Counted from the first letter of the stretch, positions 15,640 through 23,777 are shown. The stretch: DNA of 31,806 nt from an uncultured Ruminococcus sp. (GCA_934435205.1 CAKSAK010000012.1:1-31806), one strand, 5' to 3'. Translations and numbers: made by a program. Notes: generated by a model from the letters alone, not told the origin.

Positions 15640-15775
15640 TCAATAAATATACAGGAGCAACCTGCTGCTCCATAGAGTGTTCCTGTAATGTGGGAATTAA
15701 AGTTGAATTGAAGCGGCTGGGCCGCTTAGAAAAGAATAATAATTCGTTTGATTCGTGCATACAAAGACGAATTGT
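15640..15775. repeat. Structured unit E
   Basis: H1 is GGAGCA/TGCTCC (15654-15659 with 15666-15671). An extra H1-like hairpin is AAGCGGC-TGG-GCCGCTT (15711-15727). H3 is AATTCGT/ACGAATT (15741-15747 with 15767-15773), and its loop keeps GTGCATACAAA although the stem is wholly different from C and D. H2 is weak (TTCC/GGAA). It is the most diverged unit. Confidence 0.55.
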
Positions 15776-15906
15776 AAGAGTATAAGAGATAGAATAATAT
15801 TATGCTAAGCAAGTTTTAATAAGATACTTAGGATAAAAATCTTGATGATAAGCTCTGTGAAATAGCCGATTTAAAGGCATTTTGAAAATATTTGATGTGC
15901 GGATAT

Positions 15907-15934
15907 TGATTTTTTTGAAAATGTGCAGTATAAT
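15907..15934 (+). promoter_or_regulatory. Promoter of the RecQ-like gene
   Basis: TTGATT (15907-15912), a 16-base spacer, TATAAT (15929-15934), 43 bases before the start codon. The stretch 15781-15906 shows no unit of the hairpin array and no gene. A promoter for the divergent minus-strand operon was not identified with confidence. Confidence 0.65.
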
Positions 15935-15976
15935 ATAGGAAAAGCCGTAAATACGTTGATATAGGGAGCTGAGGAA

Positions 15977-18900
15977 ATGCGTTTCAAAAAGGCAGAGCTT
16001 GACGTCAGAACAAGATATATTGCTGACTTGGAGAAAAGGCTTACTACATATTTCAAGGATTATAGGAACGAGCAGAAAAGCATAATAGAATCACTGCTCA
16101 AGGGGCATGATACTGTTGTAAGGCTGAGAACCGGCGGAGGCAAGTCGCTTTGCTTTCAAGCCCCTGCTATCATATCTCAGGGCGTGACTATCGTGATCTC
16201 TCCATTGCAGGCACTTTGCAATGATCAGGTGGATAACTTCAATAAAAAATACTGCACTAAGGCTGTGACGGAGTTCAATAAAAAGTATGCGGAGGCTCAC
16301 CCTGAGTGTGCAGGCTTTCTGTCTGATAAAATGCCTAAGGCAGAATTTGACCTGTCTGTAAGCAAGCTGGTCAAAAATATCAACGATGATAACACAGAAT
16401 GTAAGCTTTTGTATCTTTCACCTGAAATGCTCAACAAGCCAGTATACAGGCAGGAGCTTATTGAAGCCGCCGCTTCTGGCAAGCTGAAAATAAGCATGAT
16501 AATACTTGACGAAGCACATTGTCTGTCTGAATGGGGCTTTAATTTCAGAGAAAGTTATTTTCAGATATGCAGTACCATAGCTCGCTTGAAAAAATATCAG
16601 GAGATACCTATGGGTGTTTTTTCTGCATCACTGACCCCTGCAAATGCAGAACAGCTCAAGGTTTTGCTCGATATAAAAAAAACAAAGGAGTTCGGCATTT
16701 GTACTGATAGGTCTGCTGACATGGGAGAAAGCTCGCTGTCGGTGAAGCGTGACGACCTGAATGTTTTTATCCTAAACTGCGATAAGAGCAATTCGGATAA
16801 TGATAAAGACTTGCCAAAGCTTTATTATCTTTTGGTGCTTCTTAATAATATAAGCTTCAAAAAGTGCATCGTATACTGCAACACTGTAAAACAGGTCGAA
16901 TATATAAGTAAGCGTATTTCAAAAAATCTTGCGAAAAAGGGCGGGAAGCTGTCAAAGGGCAGCATAAGCTATCACGGCAAAATGTATCACAGTGCAAGGC
17001 TCGGTGCGGAATATAAATATGCAAGCAAGGAGCTGGGTTATAACATTATCGTTGCAACAATGGCGTTTGGAATGGGTATAGATAACAGCGACGTTGACCT
17101 TGTTATACATTATGCTATTCCTGAAAGCATTGAAACATATTATCAGGAGATCGGCAGAGCAGGGCGGTCTGCTGAAGATAGAAATAACAACGTAATAATG
17201 CTGTATAAAAATGAAGATAACTCGAAAATAGAAAAAGGCAATGAAAAAGAAGAAACAGAGAACCAGGAGGAGAAAAAGGAAAACGATACAGCTCAAGACA
17301 AAAATGAAGAAGCTCCTAAAGTTGAAAAAGACAAGGAAAAGGAAGAAACAGAAAACCAAGAGGAGAAAAAGGAAAACGATACAGCCCAAGACAAAAATGA
17401 AATCAAGAAAAGACGTTTGGTGAGAATTGAAACGAAGAGAAGGTATGTGTATACTGTAAATAACGTGTTCTCGGAATCGTCCGTTATATCAAGACTTGAT
17501 GACCGCACAAAGGGAGCTTTCAAACTGTCAAGAAGATATTCCTTTGACATGATGAAGCGGTATGTTATGGAAAATCTGGAGCGTCAGCCTATAACAAAAG
17601 AACAGGCGGTAGAGTGCCTTGGCAAGAAAATGCAAAAATGCTATGATAAAATGGCACTCATACCATGCGATCAAACTGTTATCGACGAATATTTCAATGG
17701 CACAGAGTTAGAAAATATCATCTACGAATATATAAGAAACAGTATCATGAGGGCAGAAATTCCAAAGAAAAAATTACTGCTCCAACAGGTCAAGCCGAAA
17801 AAACAGACCTCAAAGATAACCTCTGTCTATGAAGTAAATGAGGATCTTAGGCGTGTTATCGGTCAGATAAACGAGCTTTATATAAACAATACTCTTCTTG
17901 CCAACGAGATACGCAATTTCAATTGGTTTTATAAGCCTGATGAAAACGGGACAGTTTGCAATAAGGGAAATGTCATAGCAGAAAGGGTCTTTCTTGAAGC
18001 TGAGGGCAGAAATATAGAGGGCTTTCGCTTTTATGACAGGTCAACGGAATGGAAAAAAGAGCTTGCAGGGGAGTTCTTGCTTGAAAGGCACGTTTTTAAT
18101 GACAGTGCGTTTATATACATAAGACCTGCAACATTGTCGGGGAAAAAGGAATTTGAAATAAGATATCATGCGCAGAAGATACTTATGGAGGATCTGAAAA
18201 GCCAGAGGGAAGAATATTCTTTGAGATATGTGTATTTTTACACCGACGTGAACAGGGGAGGCGCATCTAAGGGCAGGCAGAGATTTGACCTTGTTATCAC
18301 TGCGGCTTATAAAATAGATAAGGATATTTTTGACGGCATAATAAGCGGAGATAAGGACAGCGCCGACAAGGATTTTTTGCAGATATTAGGTTACACACAA
18401 GGGGATAAGTATGATATCAGGCTTGGTTTTGACAAATGGGAAACGGACAGGCTCATAAGAAAATATAAAAGAGAAAATGATGACCTTTCAGAGATAAAAG
18501 AGGACGAGCGTGCGGTATCATATATAGACAAGAAAATAAACAGGCTTTTGGGAGAGAAAGAGATACAAGGGCTTTATGACGGGCTGTCAGGCAAAAGAAA
18601 AGATCAGGAGGACTATAACTACAGAGTAGCATTTGTGAAAGGTCAGCGCAGAAATGATATCTGCTGTACCTTATGGTATCAAGACAGCACGTCTTATGAA
18701 AAAGCACCGCTGACATACTTTGATATGTGTGTGTTTGACGCTGTCTGCACCATATGGAACAATAACAGAAAGGAGTTTTATCTCAACACCATATGGGAAC
18801 TTCTCAGCGGAAACGAGGACATTAGATTTTCACGAAATGCACTTAAAGATAAGCTAAGAGAAAGCGTGGAAAAGCTCCAACGGCTGAGGATATTTATAGC

Positions 18901-19549
18901 CAGCACTGAAAATGCTCCGCAGAAAGTAAGTGACGGCATTGGGGAGCGTTTTATCGACGTGCAAAGGGGCGAGGATTCCAGCGGCAGAGAGGTCTATGAG
19001 ATAAAGTCCTGCCCGAGGCTGTGGACATATGCAGTGGGGACGCAGGAGGGGCAGATAGCACGAGTGCCTTTATATAAACTAGACGGGCGGAGATATTTCA
19101 AGCTTGACAGCGGAGAGGACGGTTTCGATTGTTCTAATATCTCAGCGCTGTGCGACCTTTTGAATGATCCCGATGAACGTATTAAGATCATCAGGAGAAT
19201 GAAAAAAGAGTCAATACTTGACCCGGAATACAAATGCAGCATATGGAAAGTTGTTTTGCATTTTTATCTTGCCCACAGGCTGTCCATAATAAAAAGAAAG
19301 AACAAAATGAGATTTATAAGCTATGATACGATAGTGAAGCTTATGGAGGACTATCTACCTGAAAGTCTGAAAAATGGCAAGAAGAAGGAATTGCTTCGCC
19401 AGTGGAGCTTTTGCTATATGACATGGGCGACCCTGCCAAGGCAAGAGTATCATTGGTGGGTCTGCGAGGAATACTTTGACGAAAAGACGGATAGTCCGGC
19501 GGGGATAAAAGTGAAGAGAAATAAGATACAGCAGTGGCAGTTGGAATGA
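15977..19549 (+). CDS. RecQ-like superfamily 2 DNA helicase with long unique C-terminus
   Basis: A 1190-residue protein. The N-terminal 400 residues are a RecQ-type helicase core: motif I TGGGKS (52-57), DEAHCLSEWG (178-187), and motifs V-VI TMAFGMGIDNSDVDLVIHY and YYQEIGRAGR near 360-400. A highly charged linker at about 418-475 contains a 31-residue-period tandem duplication. The remaining 700 residues show no recognisable RQC zinc-binding or HRDC domain and contain segments such as RFDLVITAAYKID. Housekeeping RecQ is about 600 residues, so this is a specialised, possibly defence-related form; that role is inferred only. It is monocistronic, with its own promoter and terminator. AGGGAG precedes the ATG. 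Confidence 0.8.
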   Translation: MRFKKAELDVRTRYIADLEKRLTTYFKDYRNEQKSIIESLLKGHDTVVRLRTGGGKSLCFQAPAIISQGVTIVISPLQALCNDQVDNFNKKYCTKAVTEFNKKYAEAHPECAGFLSDKMPKAEFDLSVSKLVKNINDDNTECKLLYLSPEMLNKPVYRQELIEAAASGKLKISMIILDEAHCLSEWGFNFRESYFQICSTIARLKKYQEIPMGVFSASLTPANAEQLKVLLDIKKTKEFGICTDRSADMGESSLSVKRDDLNVFILNCDKSNSDNDKDLPKLYYLLVLLNNISFKKCIVYCNTVKQVEYISKRISKNLAKKGGKLSKGSISYHGKMYHSARLGAEYKYASKELGYNIIVATMAFGMGIDNSDVDLVIHYAIPESIETYYQEIGRAGRSAEDRNNNVIMLYKNEDNSKIEKGNEKEETENQEEKKENDTAQDKNEEAPKVEKDKEKEETENQEEKKENDTAQDKNEIKKRRLVRIETKRRYVYTVNNVFSESSVISRLDDRTKGAFKLSRRYSFDMMKRYVMENLERQPITKEQAVECLGKKMQKCYDKMALIPCDQTVIDEYFNGTELENIIYEYIRNSIMRAEIPKKKLLLQQVKPKKQTSKITSVYEVNEDLRRVIGQINELYINNTLLANEIRNFNWFYKPDENGTVCNKGNVIAERVFLEAEGRNIEGFRFYDRSTEWKKELAGEFLLERHVFNDSAFIYIRPATLSGKKEFEIRYHAQKILMEDLKSQREEYSLRYVYFYTDVNRGGASKGRQRFDLVITAAYKIDKDIFDGIISGDKDSADKDFLQILGYTQGDKYDIRLGFDKWETDRLIRKYKRENDDLSEIKEDERAVSYIDKKINRLLGEKEIQGLYDGLSGKRKDQEDYNYRVAFVKGQRRNDICCTLWYQDSTSYEKAPLTYFDMCVFDAVCTIWNNNRKEFYLNTIWELLSGNEDIRFSRNALKDKLRESVEKLQRLRIFIASTENAPQKVSDGIGERFIDVQRGEDSSGREVYEIKSCPRLWTYAVGTQEGQIARVPLYKLDGRRYFKLDSGEDGFDCSNISALCDLLNDPDERIKIIRRMKKESILDPEYKCSIWKVVLHFYLAHRLSIIKRKNKMRFISYDTIVKLMEDYLPESLKNGKKKELLRQWSFCYMTWATLPRQEYHWWVCEEYFDEKTDSPAGIKVKRNKIQQWQLE
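17231..17402 (+). repeat. In-frame tandem duplication in the RecQ linker
   Basis: Two 79-base copies (17231-17309 and 17324-17402, period 93 bases = 31 codons) encode near-identical Glu/Lys-rich stretches, both containing EETENQEEKKENDTAQDKNE. The few differences are mainly silent or conservative. Length variation here would alter only the spacing between the helicase core and the C-terminal region. Confidence 0.85.
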
Positions 19550-19611
19550 TATGTTTCAGTGGATAATAAGGTTTTATGAAAATGCAAGCGTTATAAAGCT
19601 TCAGATAAAAC

Positions 19612-19653
19612 AAAAAGCTCGGAAACAGCACAATGTGCTATCTCCGAGCTTTA
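19612..19653 (+). terminator. Terminator of the RecQ-like gene
   Basis: AAAAGCTCGGA pairs with TCCGAGCTTT, with an inner CAGCAC/GTGCT stem in the loop. It lies about 60 bases after the stop and has A/T-rich flanks on both sides. Confidence 0.7.
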
Positions 19654-19658
19654 AACTT

Positions 19659-19681
19659 TGGTGACCCGTACGGGAATTGAA
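19659..19681 (-). other. 3' tRNA-like fragment (possible attachment-site relic)
   Basis: On the minus strand the sequence TTCAATTCCCGTACGGGTCA followed by CCA reads as a tRNA T-loop, T-stem 3' strand, acceptor 3' strand and encoded CCA. The 5' side does not continue as a tRNA: the bases that should form the T-stem (ACGGG expected) do not pair, and no anticodon arm is present. Such 23-base tRNA ends are typical of sites used by tyrosine integrases. It lies 47 bases outside the left 161-bp repeat. No second copy was found near the right repeat. Confidence 0.5.
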
Positions 19682-19727
19682 TTAAACCGCACACCTGATG
19701 TGGTCTTTAGTAAAATGCGAAAAAGCC

Positions 19728-19888
19728 CGATTTTGCGGCGTTTTTGAGCAATGCAATTGTAGTGATTTTAAGCCGATTTCGGTGATTTTTAGCACAAATA
19801 AGTGGCAAACAAGTGGTTGAAAGTGGCGCATTTCTACCAGGAAGAGTACCGTATGCGTAATGACAGCAGGCGGTCATTTTTTAATTAA
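19728..19888 (+). repeat. Left copy of the 161-bp direct repeat
   Basis: Aligns without gaps to 26603-26763 at a constant offset of 6875 bases. Only three substitutions were found by eye (at 19827, 19875 and 19877). It begins CGATTTTGCGGCG, contains AAGTGGCAAACAAGTGG, and ends in TTTTTAATTAA. The sequence is otherwise non-coding. Confidence 0.9.
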
Positions 19889-20090
19889 TACTGCTTTTTT
19901 GTGAGATCAGAAACCAATTGTTTTCCATCTTCTTTCTCTTCTTCAAATAATTCCATAGCAATAGCTTCACGATCACACTTTAATTTATCAAGTATAAAAC
20001 TATGTCATAATTCAAAACTTTTAATCACATCATCCCATGTGAATGCATAAACTTCATATGTCGTTTGGATGCGGTGCAGATTTATTCGGC
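19889..20090 (-). pseudogene. Decayed gene fragment
   Basis: On the minus strand a frame reads YEVYAFTWDDVIKSFEL, meets a stop, then continues HSFILDKLKCDREAIAMELF and further Glu/Lys-rich residues to a stop close to the left repeat. No start codon with a ribosome binding site is visible and the frame is interrupted, so it looks like the 3' end of a lost gene. The family was not recognised. Confidence 0.3.
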
Positions 20091-20098
20091 AGATTGTA

Positions 20099-20830
20099 CT
20101 AAGGAAGCACTATATTATAAGTTTTAAGTATATCGTCCTTTTTAGCATAAAATGCTTCGATAATACTATGATCCGGCGAAAATATCTCATTATTGCAACA
20201 TTCTGAATAAACATATTCTTCTTTCATAATCTTGCTCTCCGTTTCATCAAGACACAGCCAGCTTATCTGATAACCGTTTATCCTGTAAACAGTTTTTTCT
20301 TTAAAATCAAGAGTCTGCGCAATTATGAGATATTTCTTCCCTGGTACCATAAAATTCATGCCGCCAAAATCCAGCGAGAATAGTTTTTCAGAAGGTGTCT
20401 CTATCTCCATGTCCTCAGCATTCATTAACCGCTCTTTGAACTCAGCCTCTGTTTCGTAGTGAAAGCCGCCTTTGATTTCAACATCAATGCTGTCTGTTTT
20501 GATATTACCCTTTATGACCTTATCCACATCAAGGGTGCAGAAGGTACTGCCCTTTGAAAAGGAAAAGCTGTCCTGTGGAGTTCCTACAAATATGGCTGTT
20601 CCGTAAAGCCCAATGCCGTAGTCTGCATTCTCACTGTCAAACTGAGAAAAGCGATCATACAGTTCCTCTGTATCATGGATCACAGCAATATAGTCACAAT
20701 TGCTGTTATGTATCTTCTCGATAGTGTCCATGCGGGTTATACCTACATCCTCTGACAAGCCCCTTGCATGTAAGCAAAGCAGAAGGGTGACTGCAATCAA
20801 AGCCGCCTGTAAGGTCAAAAATACTTTCAT
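20099..20830 (-). CDS. Exported or membrane-anchored protein of unknown function (cassette 2)
   Basis: A 243-residue protein with an N-terminal hydrophobic segment (about residues 4-22, FLTLQAALIAVTLLLCL) that is either a signal peptide or a membrane anchor; LLLCLHARG is not a good lipobox. The rest is acidic and soluble, with no recognised domain. ATG at 20830 is chosen because GGGAGG lies 6 bases upstream, within the end of the ATPase gene; that gene stops 2 bases before this start, so translation is coupled. It is the last gene of cassette 2 and has no counterpart in cassette 1. It could be an accessory transporter or immunity protein, inferred from position only. Confidence 0.6.
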   Translation of the reverse strand: MKVFLTLQAALIAVTLLLCLHARGLSEDVGITRMDTIEKIHNSNCDYIAVIHDTEELYDRFSQFDSENADYGIGLYGTAIFVGTPQDSFSFSKGSTFCTLDVDKVIKGNIKTDSIDVEIKGGFHYETEAEFKERLMNAEDMEIETPSEKLFSLDFGGMNFMVPGKKYLIIAQTLDFKEKTVYRINGYQISWLCLDETESKIMKEEYVYSECCNNEIFSPDHSIIEAFYAKKDDILKTYNIVLP

Positions 20831-20831
20831 A

Positions 20832-21467
20832 TCATTCCTCCCGGACAGCGCCATTGTCAACTCTGAATATCTTATCGCTCAGAAGGGCGATATCCTCCTT
20901 GTTGTGACTTGCAACACAGACTATTGCCCCTCGCTTTGCCTGTGCAGAGATCAGCTTTCTGATTTCGTCAACACCGCTGTCATCAAGACCATTTGTAGGT
21001 TCATCGAGGAGCAGCACATCGGGTTTCTCCATAATAGCCTGTGCAATAAGTATCCTCTGCCGCATACCGAGGGAATATTTTCTGATCGGGCGCTTATCGT
21101 CGGGATCAAGCCCTACCTCCGAGATAGTCTCACGAATTTTGTCTTTGCTTATCTTCTTTTTTATCCCTGCCAGCAGCTTCAGATTTTTATATCCCGACAA
21201 GTCCGGAAATAGTCCTGCATTTTCAATAGCAATACCCACACTGGGCAGAGCGTCAATGTCCTTGTGCAGCACCTTGCCGTCTATCTCAATGCTGCCGCTT
21301 GTAAGATGTATAAGCCCCGATATCGCACGGAAAAGCATGGTCTTACCGCTGCCGTTTCGCCCTACAAATCCGTAGATATTTCCGCCCTCCAGTGTAAGAG
21401 ACACATTGTCGATCACTGTGCTGTTTTTGAATTTTTTAACTGCATTTTTAACTGTTATCGTTGACAT
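20832..21467 (-). CDS. ABC transporter ATPase, CcmA/BcrA type (cassette 2)
   Basis: A 211-residue nucleotide-binding subunit. Walker A is GRNGSGKT (residues 36-43), the signature YSLGMRQRILIAQA, Walker B VLLLDEPTNGLD, and the H-loop ASHN. This sequence type belongs with ABC-2 exporters (BcrA/NatA-like), not with the LolD-like ATPase of cassette 1. It should energise the two permeases encoded just upstream at 21478-23135. Such exporters often give self-protection against antimicrobial peptides. Confidence 0.9.
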   Translation of the reverse strand: MSTITVKNAVKKFKNSTVIDNVSLTLEGGNIYGFVGRNGSGKTMLFRAISGLIHLTSGSIEIDGKVLHKDIDALPSVGIAIENAGLFPDLSGYKNLKLLAGIKKKISKDKIRETISEVGLDPDDKRPIRKYSLGMRQRILIAQAIMEKPDVLLLDEPTNGLDDSGVDEIRKLISAQAKRGAIVCVASHNKEDIALLSDKIFRVDNGAVREE

Positions 21468-21477
21468 TTCTATCCCC

Positions 21478-22233
21478 TCACACTAATATCTCTTTGTTGT
21501 TAAGGCTAACATCAGATCTGTTCACATAGGTGCAGAATATGACACACACCGCAAATAAGATCACTCCCATTACTATTACTGACGTTACAATGCTCCGCCT
21601 GTTTTCTGACATATTAAAAATGACAGCCAAAGGGTTTATGTTTTTTATGAGGGTATTCTCAAAGCCGTACCTTGCAGATATAACAAAGGCATAATGTGCT
21701 GCCGCTCCGACAGATAATCCGATAGTACTGCCGAACAATGCCGAGAAAAGATTTGTGGTGGTAATAAGTATCCAAATGTACAGTATCATCATCATGGTTA
21801 TCCCAACTATTTTTCCTATATCCCCGGGCTGATTTGCAACGCCCATTTTGGCAGTCATTAACCATATCACAACCACGTTGACAAGGACTATAACAGCGCT
21901 CTGCAAATATATACGAGCCGAGTTTTTGACGAACCATTTTGTTCTCTTGTTCTCTCGGATAAAAACATAAATATCGCTGACGTTCAGGTTATCAGACATG
22001 GTATGTCCGAACATAAAAAGATAGACAACAGCCACAGTCAATGTGTACAGCATAAAGGGCAGGCTTGCATCACGAAGTGATGTAAAACCGAAAGCGTTTC
22101 CGATAAACAAAAGATCAAAACTCTCATCGTATTCTCCCAGACTGCGCTCTGCGAGAATGTTGAAAAAATTACGACCGTTGAATATCAGTGACAATGGGAC
22201 AATAGATGCGATCATTAGAAGCATTTTCTTCAT
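21478..22233 (-). CDS. ABC-2 type permease, second (cassette 2)
   Basis: A 251-residue integral membrane protein with about six helices; examples are MLLMIASIVPLSLIF near the N-terminus and VIVMGVILFAVCVIFCTYV near the C-terminus. It follows the larger permease after an 11-base gap and precedes the ATPase, giving a permease-permease-ATPase order. No substrate-specific motif is visible. The ABC-2 call rests on size, topology and the CcmA-type ATPase next door. Confidence 0.7.
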   Translation of the reverse strand: MKKMLLMIASIVPLSLIFNGRNFFNILAERSLGEYDESFDLLFIGNAFGFTSLRDASLPFMLYTLTVAVVYLFMFGHTMSDNLNVSDIYVFIRENKRTKWFVKNSARIYLQSAVIVLVNVVVIWLMTAKMGVANQPGDIGKIVGITMMMILYIWILITTTNLFSALFGSTIGLSVGAAAHYAFVISARYGFENTLIKNINPLAVIFNMSENRRSIVTSVIVMGVILFAVCVIFCTYVNRSDVSLNNKEILV

Positions 22234-22244
22234 TCTCTCACTCC

Positions 22245-23135
22245 CTAGATATAGTCTTTTCTGCCACAGAAAAGCAGCAGAGCCGAACTCACGACTATCA
22301 CCGCACCCATAGCAATGAAAAACGCTAAATAGTTCACTCCACTCCTGCCGTCACAGTAATAGTAAGTAACATATTTGAATGGATCGAGTGCGGTATATTT
22401 TTTATCTATATCATCATTCATGCTGTAGTTTTCAAGGAACTGCATTATGTTTATGATAAGAAATCCGACCCCGAAGGTCAGCACTTTGTTCCTTCTGCAA
22501 AACACCGAACAGGCAAGAGCAAGCACCCCGAACACTCCCGACATCAGAGAAAACATAAAAGCATGAAGCATACTGTACAGAAAGGGCGCAGCCGCCAGCA
22601 GTTCTCCAAAGGGAGCATTGGGGTAGTCTGTGGCACGCATAACGCCGAAGCCGTTAAAACGCCAGTTCGGGTTGAATAGATTTGCTCCCATGGAATTATC
22701 GAAGATGAGATAATTAAGACAGCCGTTTATCATCAGCGGAACGAAAAATATCAGAAATGAGCCGATAAATGCAGCTGTGATCTTTGATATGATGTACCTT
22801 CGTTTACCGCAGTAGGCACACAACAGAGTATCCGTGTTGGCTGCCTTGTCGGTAAGTATCGAAAAAGAAAAGGGCAAAGCACACAGGAATGGGAACAGCA
22901 GCTCAAGATAGCTGAGCAGTCCTGAGGGTACACAGAGGATAAATGCTTCAAAGGAGGTTATGACCGACGATGGGTCGTTCCCAGGGAAGCCGTCTCCTTC
23001 CATTCGTAGGGCGGTAACACCGTATGAACTGAAAACAACCTCTAAGAGACATATCATCATCATTGCTGAAAAGCCGAACATAAAGCCCTTTTTGTTAAGC
23101 ATTATTTTTGTTTGGGTAAGTATACTTTTGATCAT
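22245..23135 (-). CDS. ABC-2 type permease, first (cassette 2)
   Basis: A 296-residue membrane protein. It has an N-terminal helix after MIKSILTQTKIMLNKKGF, a central group of helices (LLFPFLCALPFSFSILTDKA and others), and a last helix at AFFIAMGAVIVVSSALLLFC ending in GRKDYI. The phrase LPFSFSILTDKAANTDTLLC followed by YCGKRRYIISK is typical of the cytoplasmic coupling region of ABC-2 exporter permeases. It heads the transporter part of cassette 2, 70 bases after the secreted-protein gene and its strong hairpin. It is not obviously homologous to the FtsX-type permeases of cassette 1. Confidence 0.75.
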   Translation of the reverse strand: MIKSILTQTKIMLNKKGFMFGFSAMMMICLLEVVFSSYGVTALRMEGDGFPGNDPSSVITSFEAFILCVPSGLLSYLELLFPFLCALPFSFSILTDKAANTDTLLCAYCGKRRYIISKITAAFIGSFLIFFVPLMINGCLNYLIFDNSMGANLFNPNWRFNGFGVMRATDYPNAPFGELLAAAPFLYSMLHAFMFSLMSGVFGVLALACSVFCRRNKVLTFGVGFLIINIMQFLENYSMNDDIDKKYTALDPFKYVTYYYCDGRSGVNYLAFFIAMGAVIVVSSALLLFCGRKDYI

Positions 23136-23160
23136 ATATTTGCCTCCGTAGGTTTATATT

Positions 23161-23200
23161 AATACATAGAGGAGAAGATTCACTTCTCCTCCGATGTATT
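23161..23200 (-). promoter_or_regulatory. Strong intercistronic hairpin between secreted protein and transporter genes
   Basis: AATACAT-A-GAGGAGAAG (23161-23177) pairs with CTTCTCCTC-CG-ATGTATT (23183-23200), 16 base pairs with one small internal mismatch. There is no T-run on the minus strand, so it probably acts as a partial terminator, processing site or 3'-end stabiliser that lets the peptide mRNA exceed that of the transporter. Confidence 0.6.
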
Positions 23201-23204
23201 ATCC

Positions 23205-23609
23205 TTACATAAACCTGAATTCACCAGACACCTTGCATTTGCAGCCTGAAGTCTTGTTCTTAACATATCCATAATAGGTTTTATTACCTCTGCACATGGA
23301 TGAATCAAACGAATATAACTGGTTAGTGTTATATACATCAACATAATCGGAATAGCCCCCCGTCTTAACCTTAAATCGGGGTGTTCCTTTGCTATAGCCG
23401 CTTACGCTTGAAATTGATGTTGCCCATACACCATACGCATAGTCAATTGAATAGCCTGATGTAGTTGTAATAGGGTTATAGTCGTCAGAATGTGCAAGTT
23501 CATTGCTGAACGAAGCTGTACCATAAGCGTTTACACCTATAGCCGACATCGATGCCATCATCATAACAGCAGCACCCATAGCTGCAATTCTCTTAACGAT
23601 CTTTTTCAT
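23205..23609 (-). CDS. Second secreted protein of cassette 2 (unknown family)
   Basis: A 134-residue exported protein. The signal peptide MKKIVKRIAAMGAAVMMMAS ends near AIGVNA, and the mature part starts YGTASFSNELAHSDDY. It is Ser/Tyr/Gly-rich and carries three Cys in the last third (SSMCRGNKT and SGCKCKVSG), so a disulfide is possible. AAAGGA lies 8 bases before the ATG. It takes the same slot as the 148-residue secreted protein of cassette 1, between the DUF6147-like gene and the permeases; only a faint YGxxxxS resemblance after the signal peptide links the two. Bacteriocin-like or signalling roles are possible but unproven. Confidence 0.6.
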   Translation of the reverse strand: MKKIVKRIAAMGAAVMMMASMSAIGVNAYGTASFSNELAHSDDYNPITTTSGYSIDYAYGVWATSISSVSGYSKGTPRFKVKTGGYSDYVDVYNTNQLYSFDSSMCRGNKTYYGYVKNKTSGCKCKVSGEFRFM

Positions 23610-23686
23610 ATTAAACGTCCTTTCTCAATATAAGTGTAATTTTCTTTAAGTTTTGTTGCAGAGTATTTTAATTTCATCATATCACA

Positions 23687-23708
23687 CAATTATTGCAATG
23701 AATAATTG
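23687..23708 (-). other. Hairpin between the DUF6147-like and second secreted-protein genes
   Basis: CAATTATT (23687-23694) and AATAATTG (23701-23708) form a perfect 8-bp AT-rich stem with a 6-base loop. It parallels the hairpin after the DUF6147-like gene in cassette 1. Its role is unknown. Confidence 0.4.
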
Positions 23709-23777
23709 TGCAAAATAAATATTCACATCTTCATTGGATTCACCAAACCTTTCTATTTTTATTACACCAGTTATGTA

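Larger units (their letters stand above)
15131..15780. ncRNA. Tandem array of four structured units (B-E) upstream of clpP
   Basis: The region between clpP and the RecQ-like gene holds four diverged units spaced about 160-177 bp apart, plus orphan copy A at 12.2 kb. Each unit has, in plus-strand order, a short GC-rich hairpin with usually a 3-base loop (H1), a second hairpin around GTTC/GAAC (H2) and, in C, D and E, a longer hairpin whose loop carries GCATACA or GCGTACA (H3). Stem sequences change between units while pairing is kept. This could be a multi-copy structured RNA, an mRNA leader, or DNA sites for a recombinase or regulator; the strand is unresolved. Confidence 0.55.

Noticed and set aside
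15560..15760. 66-codon minus-strand frame across unit E
   Set aside because: Its peptide-level resemblance to frames in C and D is explained by the shared hairpin nucleotides; there is no ribosome binding site and the frame is not kept between units.
15131..15780. Hairpin array as a CRISPR or integron attC array
   Set aside because: Repeat units are diverged, about 170 bp apart and multi-hairpin. There are no uniform spacers, cas genes, integron integrase or gene cassettes.
23205..23609. Assignment of the cassette-2 peptide to lactococcin 972
   Set aside because: Context (signal peptide plus ABC genes) is similar, but the conserved residues of lactococcin 972 are not visible and the mature protein is longer and has Cys.
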